Source: Candidatus Brockarchaeota archaeon | GTDB lineage: Archaea > Thermoproteota > EX4484-205 > DTQO01 | Length of the DNA stretch: 11,954 nucleotides | Reading direction: 5' to 3' | Assembly (NCBI GenBank): GCA_017601265.1 | Contig: JAFNJA010000015.1 | Span: forward strand, 9,826 to 21,779 | In this document: positions 1 to 5,465 of the stretch, in pieces | How positions within the stretch are numbered: the first letter of the stretch is position 1 | Layout: every line of letters begins with the position of its first letter | The notes under the pieces: model-generated | Database searches by the model: none | What the model was told of the DNA's origin: nothing | Seen by the model: the letters and a program-made list of their open reading frames with translations, nothing else | Position numbers and translations under genes: made by a program

Positions 1-318
1 ATATTCAAGGTCGGGAAAGACCTTTTGGAAAACCCCTTCTCGGGATGGCTCCACATCACCAGGATCTGCAGGGGGTACGTGAAGAAGCTGGAAGACGTCG
101 TCAAGCCCGGAGACATCGTCAGGGGCAGGGTGGTGTCCAACAAAAACGGAGTATGCCAAGTGACAACTTTGGGCAGCTCCTTCGGGGTGGTCCAAGCCTA
201 CTGCTCCGGGTGCGGCAGCGGCTTGGCTTCCATCGGGAGGGGAAGGCTCGCCTGCGGAAATTGCGGCAGGATCGAGACGAGGAAGATAGCGGACGATTAT
301 GGCCTGTCCAGCAGGTGA
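1..318 (+). CDS. csl4: Exosome complex RNA-binding subunit Csl4 (3' part)
   Basis: This is the C-terminal 105 residues of Csl4, a cap subunit of the archaeal 3'-5' RNA exosome that binds RNA above the Rrp41/Rrp42 ring. The reading frame is open from base 1, so the start lies outside the window. The visible part begins inside an S1-type OB-fold; the stretch GWLHITRICRGYVKKLEDVV followed by KPGDIVRGRVVS matches the end of the Csl4 S1 domain. It is followed by the diagnostic C-terminal zinc ribbon: CSGC about residues 69-72, then CGNC about 84-87. The order S1 then zinc ribbon distinguishes Csl4 from Rrp4, which has S1 plus KH. The stop is 5 bp before rpoL, so the two are almost certainly co-transcribed. 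The identification is from family knowledge and motifs; only the missing N-terminus limits it. Confidence 0.87.
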   Translation: MFKVGKDLLENPFSGWLHITRICRGYVKKLEDVVKPGDIVRGRVVSNKNGVCQVTTLGSSFGVVQAYCSGCGSGLASIGRGRLACGNCGRIETRKIADDYGLSSR

Positions 319-323
319 AAGCT

Positions 324-608
324 ATGGAAGAAGCGGTGGTGAAGAAGTTGAGCGCAAACGAACTCGAGATCGAGTTCGTCGGAGAGGGCCACACCTTCTA
401 CAACCTGATCAAGGAATACCTCCTGCTGGACGAAAGGGTTCTGTTCGCCGCTTACAAGGTTGAGCACCCCCTTTCAAAGAAAGCGAAGCTCTACGTCCGC
501 GCGAAGAGGCAACCGGAGACGGCGGTTTCGGAGGCCGCCGCCAAGTTGGCCAAGGACGCGGGGGCCGTGGCGGAGTTCTTCGAGAGGCTCGGCGGCGGGA
601 AGGCCTAG
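324..608 (+). CDS. rpoL: DNA-directed RNA polymerase subunit L (Rpb11 homologue)
   Basis: Subunit L pairs with subunit D in the assembly platform of archaeal RNA polymerase and corresponds to eukaryotic Rpb11 and half of the bacterial alpha dimer. The 94-residue product is of normal length. The family signature is clear: NELEIEFVGEGHTFYNLIKE (residues about 10-29), where the G-E-x-H-T-x-x-N core is the dimerisation motif, then AAYKVEHPL, then a C-terminal helix. I chose the ATG at 324, because the same frame continues upstream only over csl4 in a sequence unlike any protein family. A weak GGTGA, which overlaps the csl4 stop, lies a few bases ahead of it. It sits 5 bp after csl4 and 17 bp before the RNase III-like gene, which makes it the second gene of an RNA-centred operon. 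Confidence 0.93.
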   Translation: MEEAVVKKLSANELEIEFVGEGHTFYNLIKEYLLLDERVLFAAYKVEHPLSKKAKLYVRAKRQPETAVSEAAAKLAKDAGAVAEFFERLGGGKA

Positions 609-625
609 CGGGAGGAGCGAGGGCC

Positions 626-1027
626 TTGGCGGACGCCGTAGGGCTCAGGCTCCGGAAGGCGCTGGGGCTGCGACGCCCGGCGAAGCATTACATCGAAAAA
701 GGCGAACTTTCGGGACTGGGAGACGCGGTTGTCAACTACATAGCTTCGGTCAGCGAAACGATAAGGGGCGGGATCCCAACCGGCAAGAGGGTCGACAACG
801 AGACTTTGGTCAAATCCGTGAGGGAATCCGGCCTAAGGGAAAAGTTGGCCCACCGCAAGGACAAGCACTCGCTCGGGGACGCAGCAGAAACGTTGATAGC
901 TTACGCGTGGGTCACCGGGGCTGTAACCCTCGACGAGTGCGTGGAAACGTTGCTTAGGAGCCCTTCCCTCCAAGATGGCTTGACCCGGATCCTGCGGCTT
1001 GCCATCAAGAAAGCGGGCGTAACGTGA
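626..1027 (+). CDS. Small RNase III-like domain protein (single domain, no dsRBD)
   Basis: This 133-residue protein looks like a minimal, all-helical RNase III domain. LGDAVVN (residues 31-37) aligns with the LGDAVL part of the RNase III signature, and GDAAETLIAYAW (84-95) aligns with the second acidic helix of the family (D114/E117 in E. coli numbering). D33, D85 and E88 are therefore kept. The glutamates of the ERLEFLGD motif are replaced by G and S, with only E24 and E27 nearby. A basic middle section contains a GLREKLAHRKDKH stretch (69-81). There is no dsRNA-binding domain. I recall similar proteins in TACK archaea annotated as ribonuclease III family, but the activity is inference. The TTG start at 626 is set by a strong GGAGGAG at 611-617. 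It lies 17 bp after rpoL and 1 bp before the DUF99 gene, so it is probably in the csl4-rpoL operon and may act on structured RNA or rRNA precursors. Confidence 0.62.
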   Translation: MADAVGLRLRKALGLRRPAKHYIEKGELSGLGDAVVNYIASVSETIRGGIPTGKRVDNETLVKSVRESGLREKLAHRKDKHSLGDAAETLIAYAWVTGAVTLDECVETLLRSPSLQDGLTRILRLAIKKAGVT

Positions 1028-1028
1028 A

Positions 1029-1634
1029 GTGGCCTCTCCCAAGGCGAGGGGAATCAAGAGGGAGATCAGGGTCATCGGAATAGACGACGGCCCCTTCGAC
1101 CCGGAGAGGGACAGGAACTGCGTCCTGGTCGGGGCTGTCTACAGGGGAAACATCTCTCTCGAAGGCGTCGAAACGGAGGTCATAGAAGTCGACGGGATGG
1201 ACGCGACCGACAAGATCGTCAAGATGGTCACCGGGTCGAAGCACATGGGTCAGTTAAGGACCGTGATGTTGAGTGGCATAACGTACGCGGGATTCAACGT
1301 GGCCGATCCTTACGAGGTCTCGAAGAGGACGGGTCTTCCAGTTATAGTGATGATCGAAAAGGAACCGGATATCGAGAGGATCAAAAAAGCGCTGCAAAAC
1401 CTGCCAGATTACAAGGCGAGGTGGCAGATAATAAGGAAGGCGGGAAAGCCCCTCCCCCTCCGCGTCCAACCGAGGCGGAGGCCTCTGTACGTCCAACCAG
1501 TTAACATCTCGCTGGAACGTGCGAAGGAGGTGATCGAGATTACCAGGAGCAGGTCGGCGGTTCCCGAGCCCCTGAGGGTGGCGCACTTGATCTCGTCGGC
1601 GATGGCGGCGCTGGATTTCCGCCCGGCACCGTGA
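1029..1634 (+). CDS. DUF99 family protein (endonuclease V-like fold)
   Basis: A 201-residue member of the archaeal DUF99 (UPF0215) family. The hallmark is VIGIDDGPF at residues 15-23, with paired aspartates D19/D20. It is followed by the conserved core VMLSGITYAGFNVADPYEV and a C-terminal RVAHLISSAM helix. The family is known to share the RNase H-like fold of endonuclease V, and the first Asp pair sits where that fold carries catalytic acids, but no reaction has been firmly assigned to my knowledge. The GTG start at 1029 leaves one base after the upstream stop, which implies translational coupling with the RNase III-like gene. Its place at the end of a csl4-rpoL-RNase III-like operon suggests a role in RNA metabolism; that is inference. 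The Lys/Arg-rich N-terminus and an Arg/Pro-rich patch around residues 145-152 suit nucleic acid contact. Confidence 0.85.
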   Translation: MASPKARGIKREIRVIGIDDGPFDPERDRNCVLVGAVYRGNISLEGVETEVIEVDGMDATDKIVKMVTGSKHMGQLRTVMLSGITYAGFNVADPYEVSKRTGLPVIVMIEKEPDIERIKKALQNLPDYKARWQIIRKAGKPLPLRVQPRRRPLYVQPVNISLERAKEVIEITRSRSAVPEPLRVAHLISSAMAALDFRPAP

Positions 1635-1645
1635 TTTTCGCCTGC

Positions 1646-1659
1646 GCGTTTCTTTTCCC
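1646..1659 (+). terminator. Pyrimidine-rich tract after the DUF99 gene
   Basis: The stretch gtttcttttccc at 1648-1659 begins about 14 bases after the DUF99 stop and is the only T-rich stretch before the promoter of the next gene. Archaeal transcription often ends at such tracts without a hairpin. It is the likely end of the csl4 operon, but the tract is interrupted by C residues. Confidence 0.35.
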
Positions 1660-1680
1660 GCGTTCGCGGCGGCGGAGGCA

Positions 1681-1692
1681 CAAAAGTTAAAA
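1681..1692 (+). promoter_or_regulatory. Probable TATA element of the TFS gene
   Basis: caaaagttaaaag is the only AT-rich island between the DUF99 stop and the TFS start. Centred near 1688, it would place transcription start near 1713 and give a leader of about 28 bases containing GAGGG (1726-1730), 10 bases before the TTG start. It is a weak match to the archaeal TATA box. Confidence 0.4.
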
Positions 1693-1740
1693 GCAAGTGC
1701 TTCGCGCGCACCAGCACGTCCAGACGAGGGCAACGAGCAG

Positions 1741-2076
1741 TTGAAGTTTTGCCCCAAGTGCGACACGCGGTTGGTTCTGAAAAAAATCGAAAAAAAGGCC
1801 GTGCTAGCTTGCCCCAGGCCGGGTTGCGACTACCAGGAACCGGCAAGCAAGGTCGAGGCCGTAGTCTCTTCCGAGAACCAAAACCAGGAGGTTTTGAAGA
1901 TACTCGAAAAAGACGTGAAGGGCCTGCATCCGATGCCCACCACGAAGGTCGTGTGCCCCAAGTGCGGCCACACGAAGGCTTACTTCTGGCTCGTCCAGAC
2001 GAGGGGTACCGACGAATCCCCCTCGCAGTTTTTCAGGTGCGTGCGCTGCAACAACACTTGGCGCGAGTACTCCTGA
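1741..2076 (+). CDS. tfs: Transcription factor S (TFIIS-like transcript cleavage factor)
   Basis: TFS rescues backtracked archaeal RNA polymerase by stimulating cleavage of the nascent transcript. The 111-residue product has the normal two-zinc-ribbon layout. The N-terminal Rpb9-like ribbon uses C4, C7, C24 and C29; the C-terminal TFIIS-type ribbon uses C72, C75, C100 and C103. The catalytic acidic pair at the tip of the C-terminal hairpin is present as D91-E92 within RGTDESPSQFFRC. It is therefore predicted to be an active cleavage factor, not an inhibitory paralogue lacking the acids. A linker with a charged helix (about 45-60) joins the ribbons. The TTG at 1741 is chosen because it puts the first CPKC at residues 4-7, as in relatives. 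The gene stands alone between the csl4 operon and thrB, with its own promoter. Confidence 0.93.
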   Translation: MKFCPKCDTRLVLKKIEKKAVLACPRPGCDYQEPASKVEAVVSSENQNQEVLKILEKDVKGLHPMPTTKVVCPKCGHTKAYFWLVQTRGTDESPSQFFRCVRCNNTWREYS

Positions 2077-2110
2077 ACCCGACCGGTAGGCGGGGAATGG
2101 GAAGCGTTTT

Positions 2111-2134
2111 ACCTTAAACCTCGTCTAAGGGGGG
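2111..2134 (+). promoter_or_regulatory. thrB promoter (TATA-like) and Shine-Dalgarno
   Basis: accttaaacc at 2111-2120 resembles a TATA box and follows a ttttacc stretch. A purine-rich AAGGGGGG (2127-2134) then precedes the TTG start of thrB by 9 bases. If the TATA is centred at 2116, transcription would start near 2142 and exclude the Shine-Dalgarno; if the ttttacc at 2107-2113 serves instead, the Shine-Dalgarno is just inside the mRNA. The sequence does not settle this. Confidence 0.38.
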
Positions 2135-2143
2135 CGGATCCGA

Positions 2144-3070
2144 TTGAGGGTCGCGGTTACGGCTCCAGCCACGTCCGCCAACCTGGGACCTGGATTCGAC
2201 GCCTTCGGCATCTGCCTTGAGAGGCCATTCGACACCGTCGTCGCCAAAACCACGGAAGGCGAGGGCGTCACGTTGGAAATTTCGGGCGTAGGTTCGGAAT
2301 CGATCCCTTCAGACCCGCGGAGAAACACCGCAGGCAGGGCCGCCCTGGCCGTCATGAGGATGTCGGGGTTCAGGGGGGGCGTGGCGATATGCCTGAAGAA
2401 GGGGGTGAGGCCAGGAAGCGGGCTCGGCAGCAGCGCGGCGAGCGCCGCGGCCTCGGCGGTAGCGGTTGCCAGGTTGGCGGGGGGCCTTCCCGTCGAGAAG
2501 ATCGTGGAGGCCGCGGCCGAAGGGGAATCGGCGTCCGCGGGGGAAGAGCACGCGGACAACGTCGCCGCTTCGATCATGGGCGGGTTCACGATCGTGAGGT
2601 CGGTCCATCCAGCCTCGGTCATCAGGATATGGCCGCCAAGGTTTCTCAGGCTCGTCCTGGCCCTTCCGGACCTTTACGTCAGCACCTTCGAGGCTCGGAA
2701 GATCCTTCCCAGGCGCGTTCCCCTCGCTTCCATGGTTGGAAACGTCGCCAAAGCTTCCACGATGGTCGCCGCGATGATGAAAGGGGACCTAGCGCTGCTG
2801 GGGAGCGCCATGGAGGACAGCGTAGTGGAGCCCTTGAGAGCCAAGCTGATCAAGGGTTACGGAGACGTCAAGAGGGCCGCGCTGGCGTCAGGAGCGTCGG
2901 GCGTAACCGTCAGCGGCTCCGGCCCCGCCGTCTTGGCCGTCGTCGACGCGAAGAGGGCCTCTCCTTCGAAGGTGGCGGCGGCGATGGCGAGTGCGTTCGG
3001 GGAGAACGGCGTAGGGTGCGAGACCATAATCTCCAAGGTTGGAAGGGGAGCCGCCATAAAAGCGAGGTAG
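2144..3070 (+). CDS. thrB: Homoserine kinase (GHMP family)
   Basis: ThrB phosphorylates homoserine with ATP, the penultimate step of threonine synthesis in the cytoplasm. At 308 residues it is of usual length, and all three GHMP kinase motifs are visible. Motif 1 is PATSANLGPGFDAFG (8-22). Motif 2, the ATP phosphate-binding loop, is PGSGLGSSAAS (90-100). Motif 3 is GVTVSGSGPAVLAV (about 252-266). The stretch EHADNVAAS after motif 2 is typical of homoserine kinase, as opposed to mevalonate or shikimate kinases of the same superfamily. The TTG start at 2144 is preceded by AAGGGGGG and puts RVAVTAPATSANLG at the N-terminus, as in relatives. It is followed 68 bp later by thrC, which supplies the next enzyme and supports the substrate assignment. 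Confidence 0.94.
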   Translation: MRVAVTAPATSANLGPGFDAFGICLERPFDTVVAKTTEGEGVTLEISGVGSESIPSDPRRNTAGRAALAVMRMSGFRGGVAICLKKGVRPGSGLGSSAASAAASAVAVARLAGGLPVEKIVEAAAEGESASAGEEHADNVAASIMGGFTIVRSVHPASVIRIWPPRFLRLVLALPDLYVSTFEARKILPRRVPLASMVGNVAKASTMVAAMMKGDLALLGSAMEDSVVEPLRAKLIKGYGDVKRAALASGASGVTVSGSGPAVLAVVDAKRASPSKVAAAMASAFGENGVGCETIISKVGRGAAIKAR

Positions 3071-3102
3071 ACAGCGAGCCGGGAGCTCCCTTAGCAAAAG
3101 CT

Positions 3103-3132
3103 ATGAGCCTTGCCTCGGGCGTTTCAGCTTGA
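3103..3132 (+). other. Nine-codon mini-ORF in frame just upstream of thrC
   Basis: An ATG at 3103 opens a nine-residue frame (MSLASGVSA) that ends at TGA 3130-3132. This frame is the same as that of thrC, and its stop lies only six bases before the thrC ATG. A 10-base palindrome (gggagctccc, 3081-3090) and a small AGC-AAAA-GCT stem-loop (3093-3102) precede it. It is not rich in Thr or Ile codons, so it does not resemble an attenuator peptide. It could be a coupling ORF, a relic of a longer N-terminus, or chance. Confidence 0.2.
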
Positions 3133-3138
3133 CGCGAG

Positions 3139-4410
3139 ATGGACGTAGCCTCCGGCGGCAAGGCGGCCTCGGCGAGCTACTCGATAACGTGCACCGAGTG
3201 CGGGCACGAGGCGCCCCAAAATTTCAAGGCGCCCCTCTGCAACAGGTGCGGAGGCTTGCTCACCATCGAGATAAGCTTGGAAGGAGCCGGCGCAAAAGGG
3301 TGGAGGACCGGGCAGCCCGGGGTGTGGCGGTACAGGCCCCTGCTGCCGGTAGCCCGCGAAACCGAGCCCGTCAGCCTTGGCGAGGGAGGGACCCCCCTGC
3401 TGAAAAGCCAAAGGCTTCAGGAAAAGTTCGGGATCAAGAACCTGTACGTAAAATACGAGGGGACGAACCCCACAGGCTCCTTCAAGGACAGGGGGATGAC
3501 CGTGGGAGTCACGCGCGCCCTGGAGCTCAAAGAGCGCGTCGTGGCCTGCGCCTCCACGGGGAACACTTCGGCTTCGTTGGCGGCTTACGCCGCAAGGGCC
3601 GGGCTGAGGGCGGTCGTCCTGATCCCGTCAGGAGGAGTCGGCAAAGGCAAGCTAACCCAAGCAGCAGCAGCAGGGGCGCACATCATCGAAGTCGAAGGCG
3701 CCTTCGACGACGCGATCAAGCTCCTCCTCGACTCTGCCGGCGGGTCGGGCGTTTACGTGCTCAACTCCGTGAACCCCTTCAGGATAGAGGGGCAAAAGAC
3801 GGTGGCGTTCGAGGTGTGCGAGCAGCTCGGGAGGGCGCCGGACAACTTCGTCCTCCCGGTCGGCAACGCCGGAAACATATCCGCGGCTTGGAAGGGTTTT
3901 TCGGAGCTAGAGAAGCTCGGCGTGATAGACAGCGCGCCGCGCATGATCGGGGTGCAGGCTTCCGGCGCTTCCCCGATAGCGGAAGCCGTTTCGAAGGGCT
4001 CGCAGAGCATAGGCGAGGTGCGCAACCCCCAAACGGTAGCGTCCGCGATAAGGATAGGCAAACCGGTTTCGTGGAAGAAGGCGCTGCAGGCGATAAGCGA
4101 ATCGAAGGGAACCGCCGTGGCCGTCGAGGACGAGGAGATAATCCGCGCCCAGGGCCTGCTGTCGACCCTCGAGGGCATATTCGTCGAGCCCGCGAGCGCG
4201 GCCCCCGTGGCGGCCCTGCGCCGCCTTCTCGAAACGAAGGCCATCGACCGGGACGAGTTGACGGTGTGCGTGGCGACGGGCCACGGGCTCAAGGACCCGG
4301 AATCGCCGATATGCGAGGTGAGGGCGAAGAGGATGGGGGCGGACGCCGCAAGCTTGAAAAAAGCGTTGGACGAGATTACCTCTCGACCTTCGGGGCCAAG
4401 TAGTAATTGA
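3139..4410 (+). CDS. thrC: Threonine synthase (PLP-dependent)
   Basis: ThrC converts O-phosphohomoserine to threonine. The 423-residue product begins with a small zinc-ribbon-like segment (C18, C21, C34, C37), common in archaeal threonine synthases. The fold-type II PLP core follows: NPTGSFKDRGM (110-120) carries the Schiff-base lysine K116, STGNTSAS (139-146) is the cofactor-side loop, and PVGNAGNIS (240-248) binds the PLP phosphate. These features and adjacency to homoserine kinase point to threonine synthase and not to threonine dehydratase or cysteine synthase. The ATG at 3139 is used because an in-frame TGA sits at 3130-3132; no strong Shine-Dalgarno precedes it. The last 35 bp, encoding the low-complexity tail that ends RPSGPSSN, overlap the convergent pcna gene. 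Confidence 0.94.
   Translation: MDVASGGKAASASYSITCTECGHEAPQNFKAPLCNRCGGLLTIEISLEGAGAKGWRTGQPGVWRYRPLLPVARETEPVSLGEGGTPLLKSQRLQEKFGIKNLYVKYEGTNPTGSFKDRGMTVGVTRALELKERVVACASTGNTSASLAAYAARAGLRAVVLIPSGGVGKGKLTQAAAAGAHIIEVEGAFDDAIKLLLDSAGGSGVYVLNSVNPFRIEGQKTVAFEVCEQLGRAPDNFVLPVGNAGNISAAWKGFSELEKLGVIDSAPRMIGVQASGASPIAEAVSKGSQSIGEVRNPQTVASAIRIGKPVSWKKALQAISESKGTAVAVEDEEIIRAQGLLSTLEGIFVEPASAAPVAALRRLLETKAIDRDELTVCVATGHGLKDPESPICEVRAKRMGADAASLKKALDEITSRPSGPSSN
4357..4362 (-). terminator. Possible pcna terminator (U6 tract) inside thrC
   Basis: Six A residues at 4357-4362 read as T6 on the minus strand, starting about 14 bases past the pcna stop. Oligo-U is the core archaeal termination signal. It lies inside the coding sequence of thrC, where it encodes Lys-Lys, so it may simply reflect codon choice. 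Confidence 0.35.
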
Positions 4411-5116
4411 CCTCCCCGCTGGAACCAAAGCTGGCGGTGATGCGGAGCGGCATGTCGGCGTCGTAGGCGACCTTGACGCTGTCGGCGAAATCGAGAGCCG
4501 AAACGATCTTGGAGAGCCTCGTCAGGTCGTAGGAGACCGTCGAGCCGGCGACGAGGACGTAATCGACCAGGGTGCCGTCTTCGGGGAGGAGGTCGACGTT
4601 GAACGACGAGGTCTCGCCCTTCACGGAAAGGGTCACCCTTTTCTCCTGCGTTTCCAGCTTGACCGAATCGGAGACGTGCTTGCCGTTTTGGACCAGGTGG
4701 GCCATTATCGCGATGGGCACGGTGAAACGGTTCTTCAGGTTGACCTTGGGGAGGGGAAGGTTCTTCGACTCTCCGCCGAAAATCGGGACGCCGAAGGATC
4801 TGGTGAAAGACCCCGTCACCTGGAACCGTAGTTGGTTCTCGACGGGTTCTATCTTCACCTTTTCGTTCGGGACCGTGCTCCTGAGAAGCTTTAGCACGTC
4901 TGAAACTCGGAACGCGATCCTCTCTTCGCCGCCGACCTCGTAAGACTCGAACGCCTCCTTCTTCAAGGAGAGGTCGACCATCGACACCTCGGCCAAATCG
5001 AGCGCCCTGACGTTCAACCCTTCCGGATCGACCCTCAAAGTGACTTCGTCCACCACCGCTGAAACCGCCGCCAGTATGCTCCTGAGCAACTTCGCGTCTC
5101 CGAACACGAGCCTCAT
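4376..5116 (-). CDS. pcn: DNA polymerase sliding clamp PCNA
   Basis: PCNA encircles DNA as a three-subunit ring and tethers polymerases, FEN1, ligase and other PIP-box proteins. The 246-residue length is standard. Recognisable features are the N-terminal domain (FGDAKLLRSILAAVSAVVDE; then VRALDLAEVSMVDL, the beta strand over the central channel), an interdomain connector around SKNLPLPKVNL (about residues 117-127), the second domain beginning KNRFTVPI, and the C-terminal YYLAPKVER, equivalent to the YLAPKIEE-type tail that contacts PIP boxes. A single clamp gene is seen here; crenarchaea often have several paralogues, but others could lie elsewhere. The ATG at 5116 is preceded by GGGAG (5126-5130 read in reverse) at good spacing. 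It is convergent with thrC, overlapping it by 35 bp, and divergent from priL. Confidence 0.95.
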   Translation of the reverse strand: MRLVFGDAKLLRSILAAVSAVVDEVTLRVDPEGLNVRALDLAEVSMVDLSLKKEAFESYEVGGEERIAFRVSDVLKLLRSTVPNEKVKIEPVENQLRFQVTGSFTRSFGVPIFGGESKNLPLPKVNLKNRFTVPIAIMAHLVQNGKHVSDSVKLETQEKRVTLSVKGETSSFNVDLLPEDGTLVDYVLVAGSTVSYDLTRLSKIVSALDFADSVKVAYDADMPLRITASFGSSGEVNYYLAPKVER

Positions 5117-5147
5117 AGCGCGCCGCTCCCTGACGAGCCGTTCGGCA

Positions 5148-5163
5148 GCATATGAATGTTTAG
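5148..5163 (-). promoter_or_regulatory. Probable pcna promoter TATA element
   Basis: Read on the minus strand, this gives ctaaacattcatatg, the only AT-rich stretch just upstream of pcna. Centred near 5157, it would start transcription near 5131, leaving a leader of about 15 bases that holds the GGGAG Shine-Dalgarno. The match to the consensus is weak. Confidence 0.38.
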
Positions 5164-5355
5164 GGGAACTTCGCCATGAGCGCCATCGTGGACCGATCGA
5201 CCATGATCAAGTTTACTGGGGCCCGCGCGCGAAAAATGGCATGCGCGGGAACGCGCCAGAACCGCGCTCCAAAACCCTTGGCGCTGGCGACCCACCAACC
5301 ATTTCGGACTGGCCTTCGCCCGCCCCGCGATAAGGAGGCGGGGTCTGTTTGGCAA

Positions 5356-5401
5356 GCAACGCAAAAAGGGTTTTGCGCTGCCCGTTTTTCCGCTCGTTTT
5401 T
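5356..5401 (+). terminator. Hairpin followed by two T5 tracts, upstream of priL
   Basis: CGCAAAA (5360-5366) pairs with TTTTGCG (5371-5377) around a 4-base AGGG loop. The stem is extended past one mismatch by GCA/TGC (5356-5358 with 5379-5381). T5 tracts follow at 5385-5389 and 5397-5401. This looks like a plus-strand terminator, yet no plus-strand gene lies upstream of it; pcna runs the other way. It may end an unannotated RNA or insulate priL. Confidence 0.4.
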
Positions 5402-5403
5402 CC

Positions 5404-5423
5404 CGAAAAGTAAGGATATATAG
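5404..5423 (+). promoter_or_regulatory. priL-priS-gins51 promoter (BRE and TATA box)
   Basis: A purine-rich BRE-like CGAAAAG (5404-5410) precedes ATATATA (5416-5422), among the clearest TATA boxes of the window. Transcription would start near 5445, giving a leader of about 20 bases with the Shine-Dalgarno AAAGGAG (5451-5457) 8 bases before the TTG of priL. Confidence 0.62.
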
Positions 5424-5465
5424 ACGCTTCGCCAGTCCGCCATAGGCAGGAAAGGAGCCGCCACC

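Larger units (their letters stand above)
5117..5465. other. Gene-free pcna-priL intergenic region with multiple inverted repeats
   Basis: This is the longest stretch of the window without a convincing gene. It holds the divergent pcna and priL promoters at its two ends. Between them are several inverted repeats: CCCGCGC 5222-5228 with GCGCGGG 5243-5249; GCGCG 5243-5247 with CGCGC 5252-5256 around a GGAA tetraloop; a CCAA/TTGG stem at 5269-5281; CCCCGC 5323-5328 with GCGGGG 5338-5343; and a hairpin at 5356-5381 followed by T tracts. An open frame at 5176-5445 on the plus strand has no family resemblance and runs through the T tracts and the priL promoter, so I do not call it a gene. An unannotated structured RNA on the plus strand is possible. 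I saw no tRNA, 5S, SRP or RNase P signatures. Confidence 0.5.

Noticed and set aside
45..323. N-terminal extension of rpoL starting at 45
   Set aside because: This part is the out-of-frame reading of csl4 and is Arg/Gln-rich. RpoL homologues begin near the ATG at 324.
3129..4403. A 424-codon plus-strand frame parallel to thrC
   Set aside because: Its translation is Arg/Gly/Pro-rich and low in hydrophobic residues, typical of a shifted frame in GC-rich DNA. The thrC frame carries all catalytic motifs.
5176..5445. An 89-codon open frame on the plus strand in the pcna-priL spacer
   Set aside because: It resembles no family, has no Shine-Dalgarno, and runs through the hairpin/T-tract and the priL TATA box. 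GC-rich DNA gives such frames by chance.
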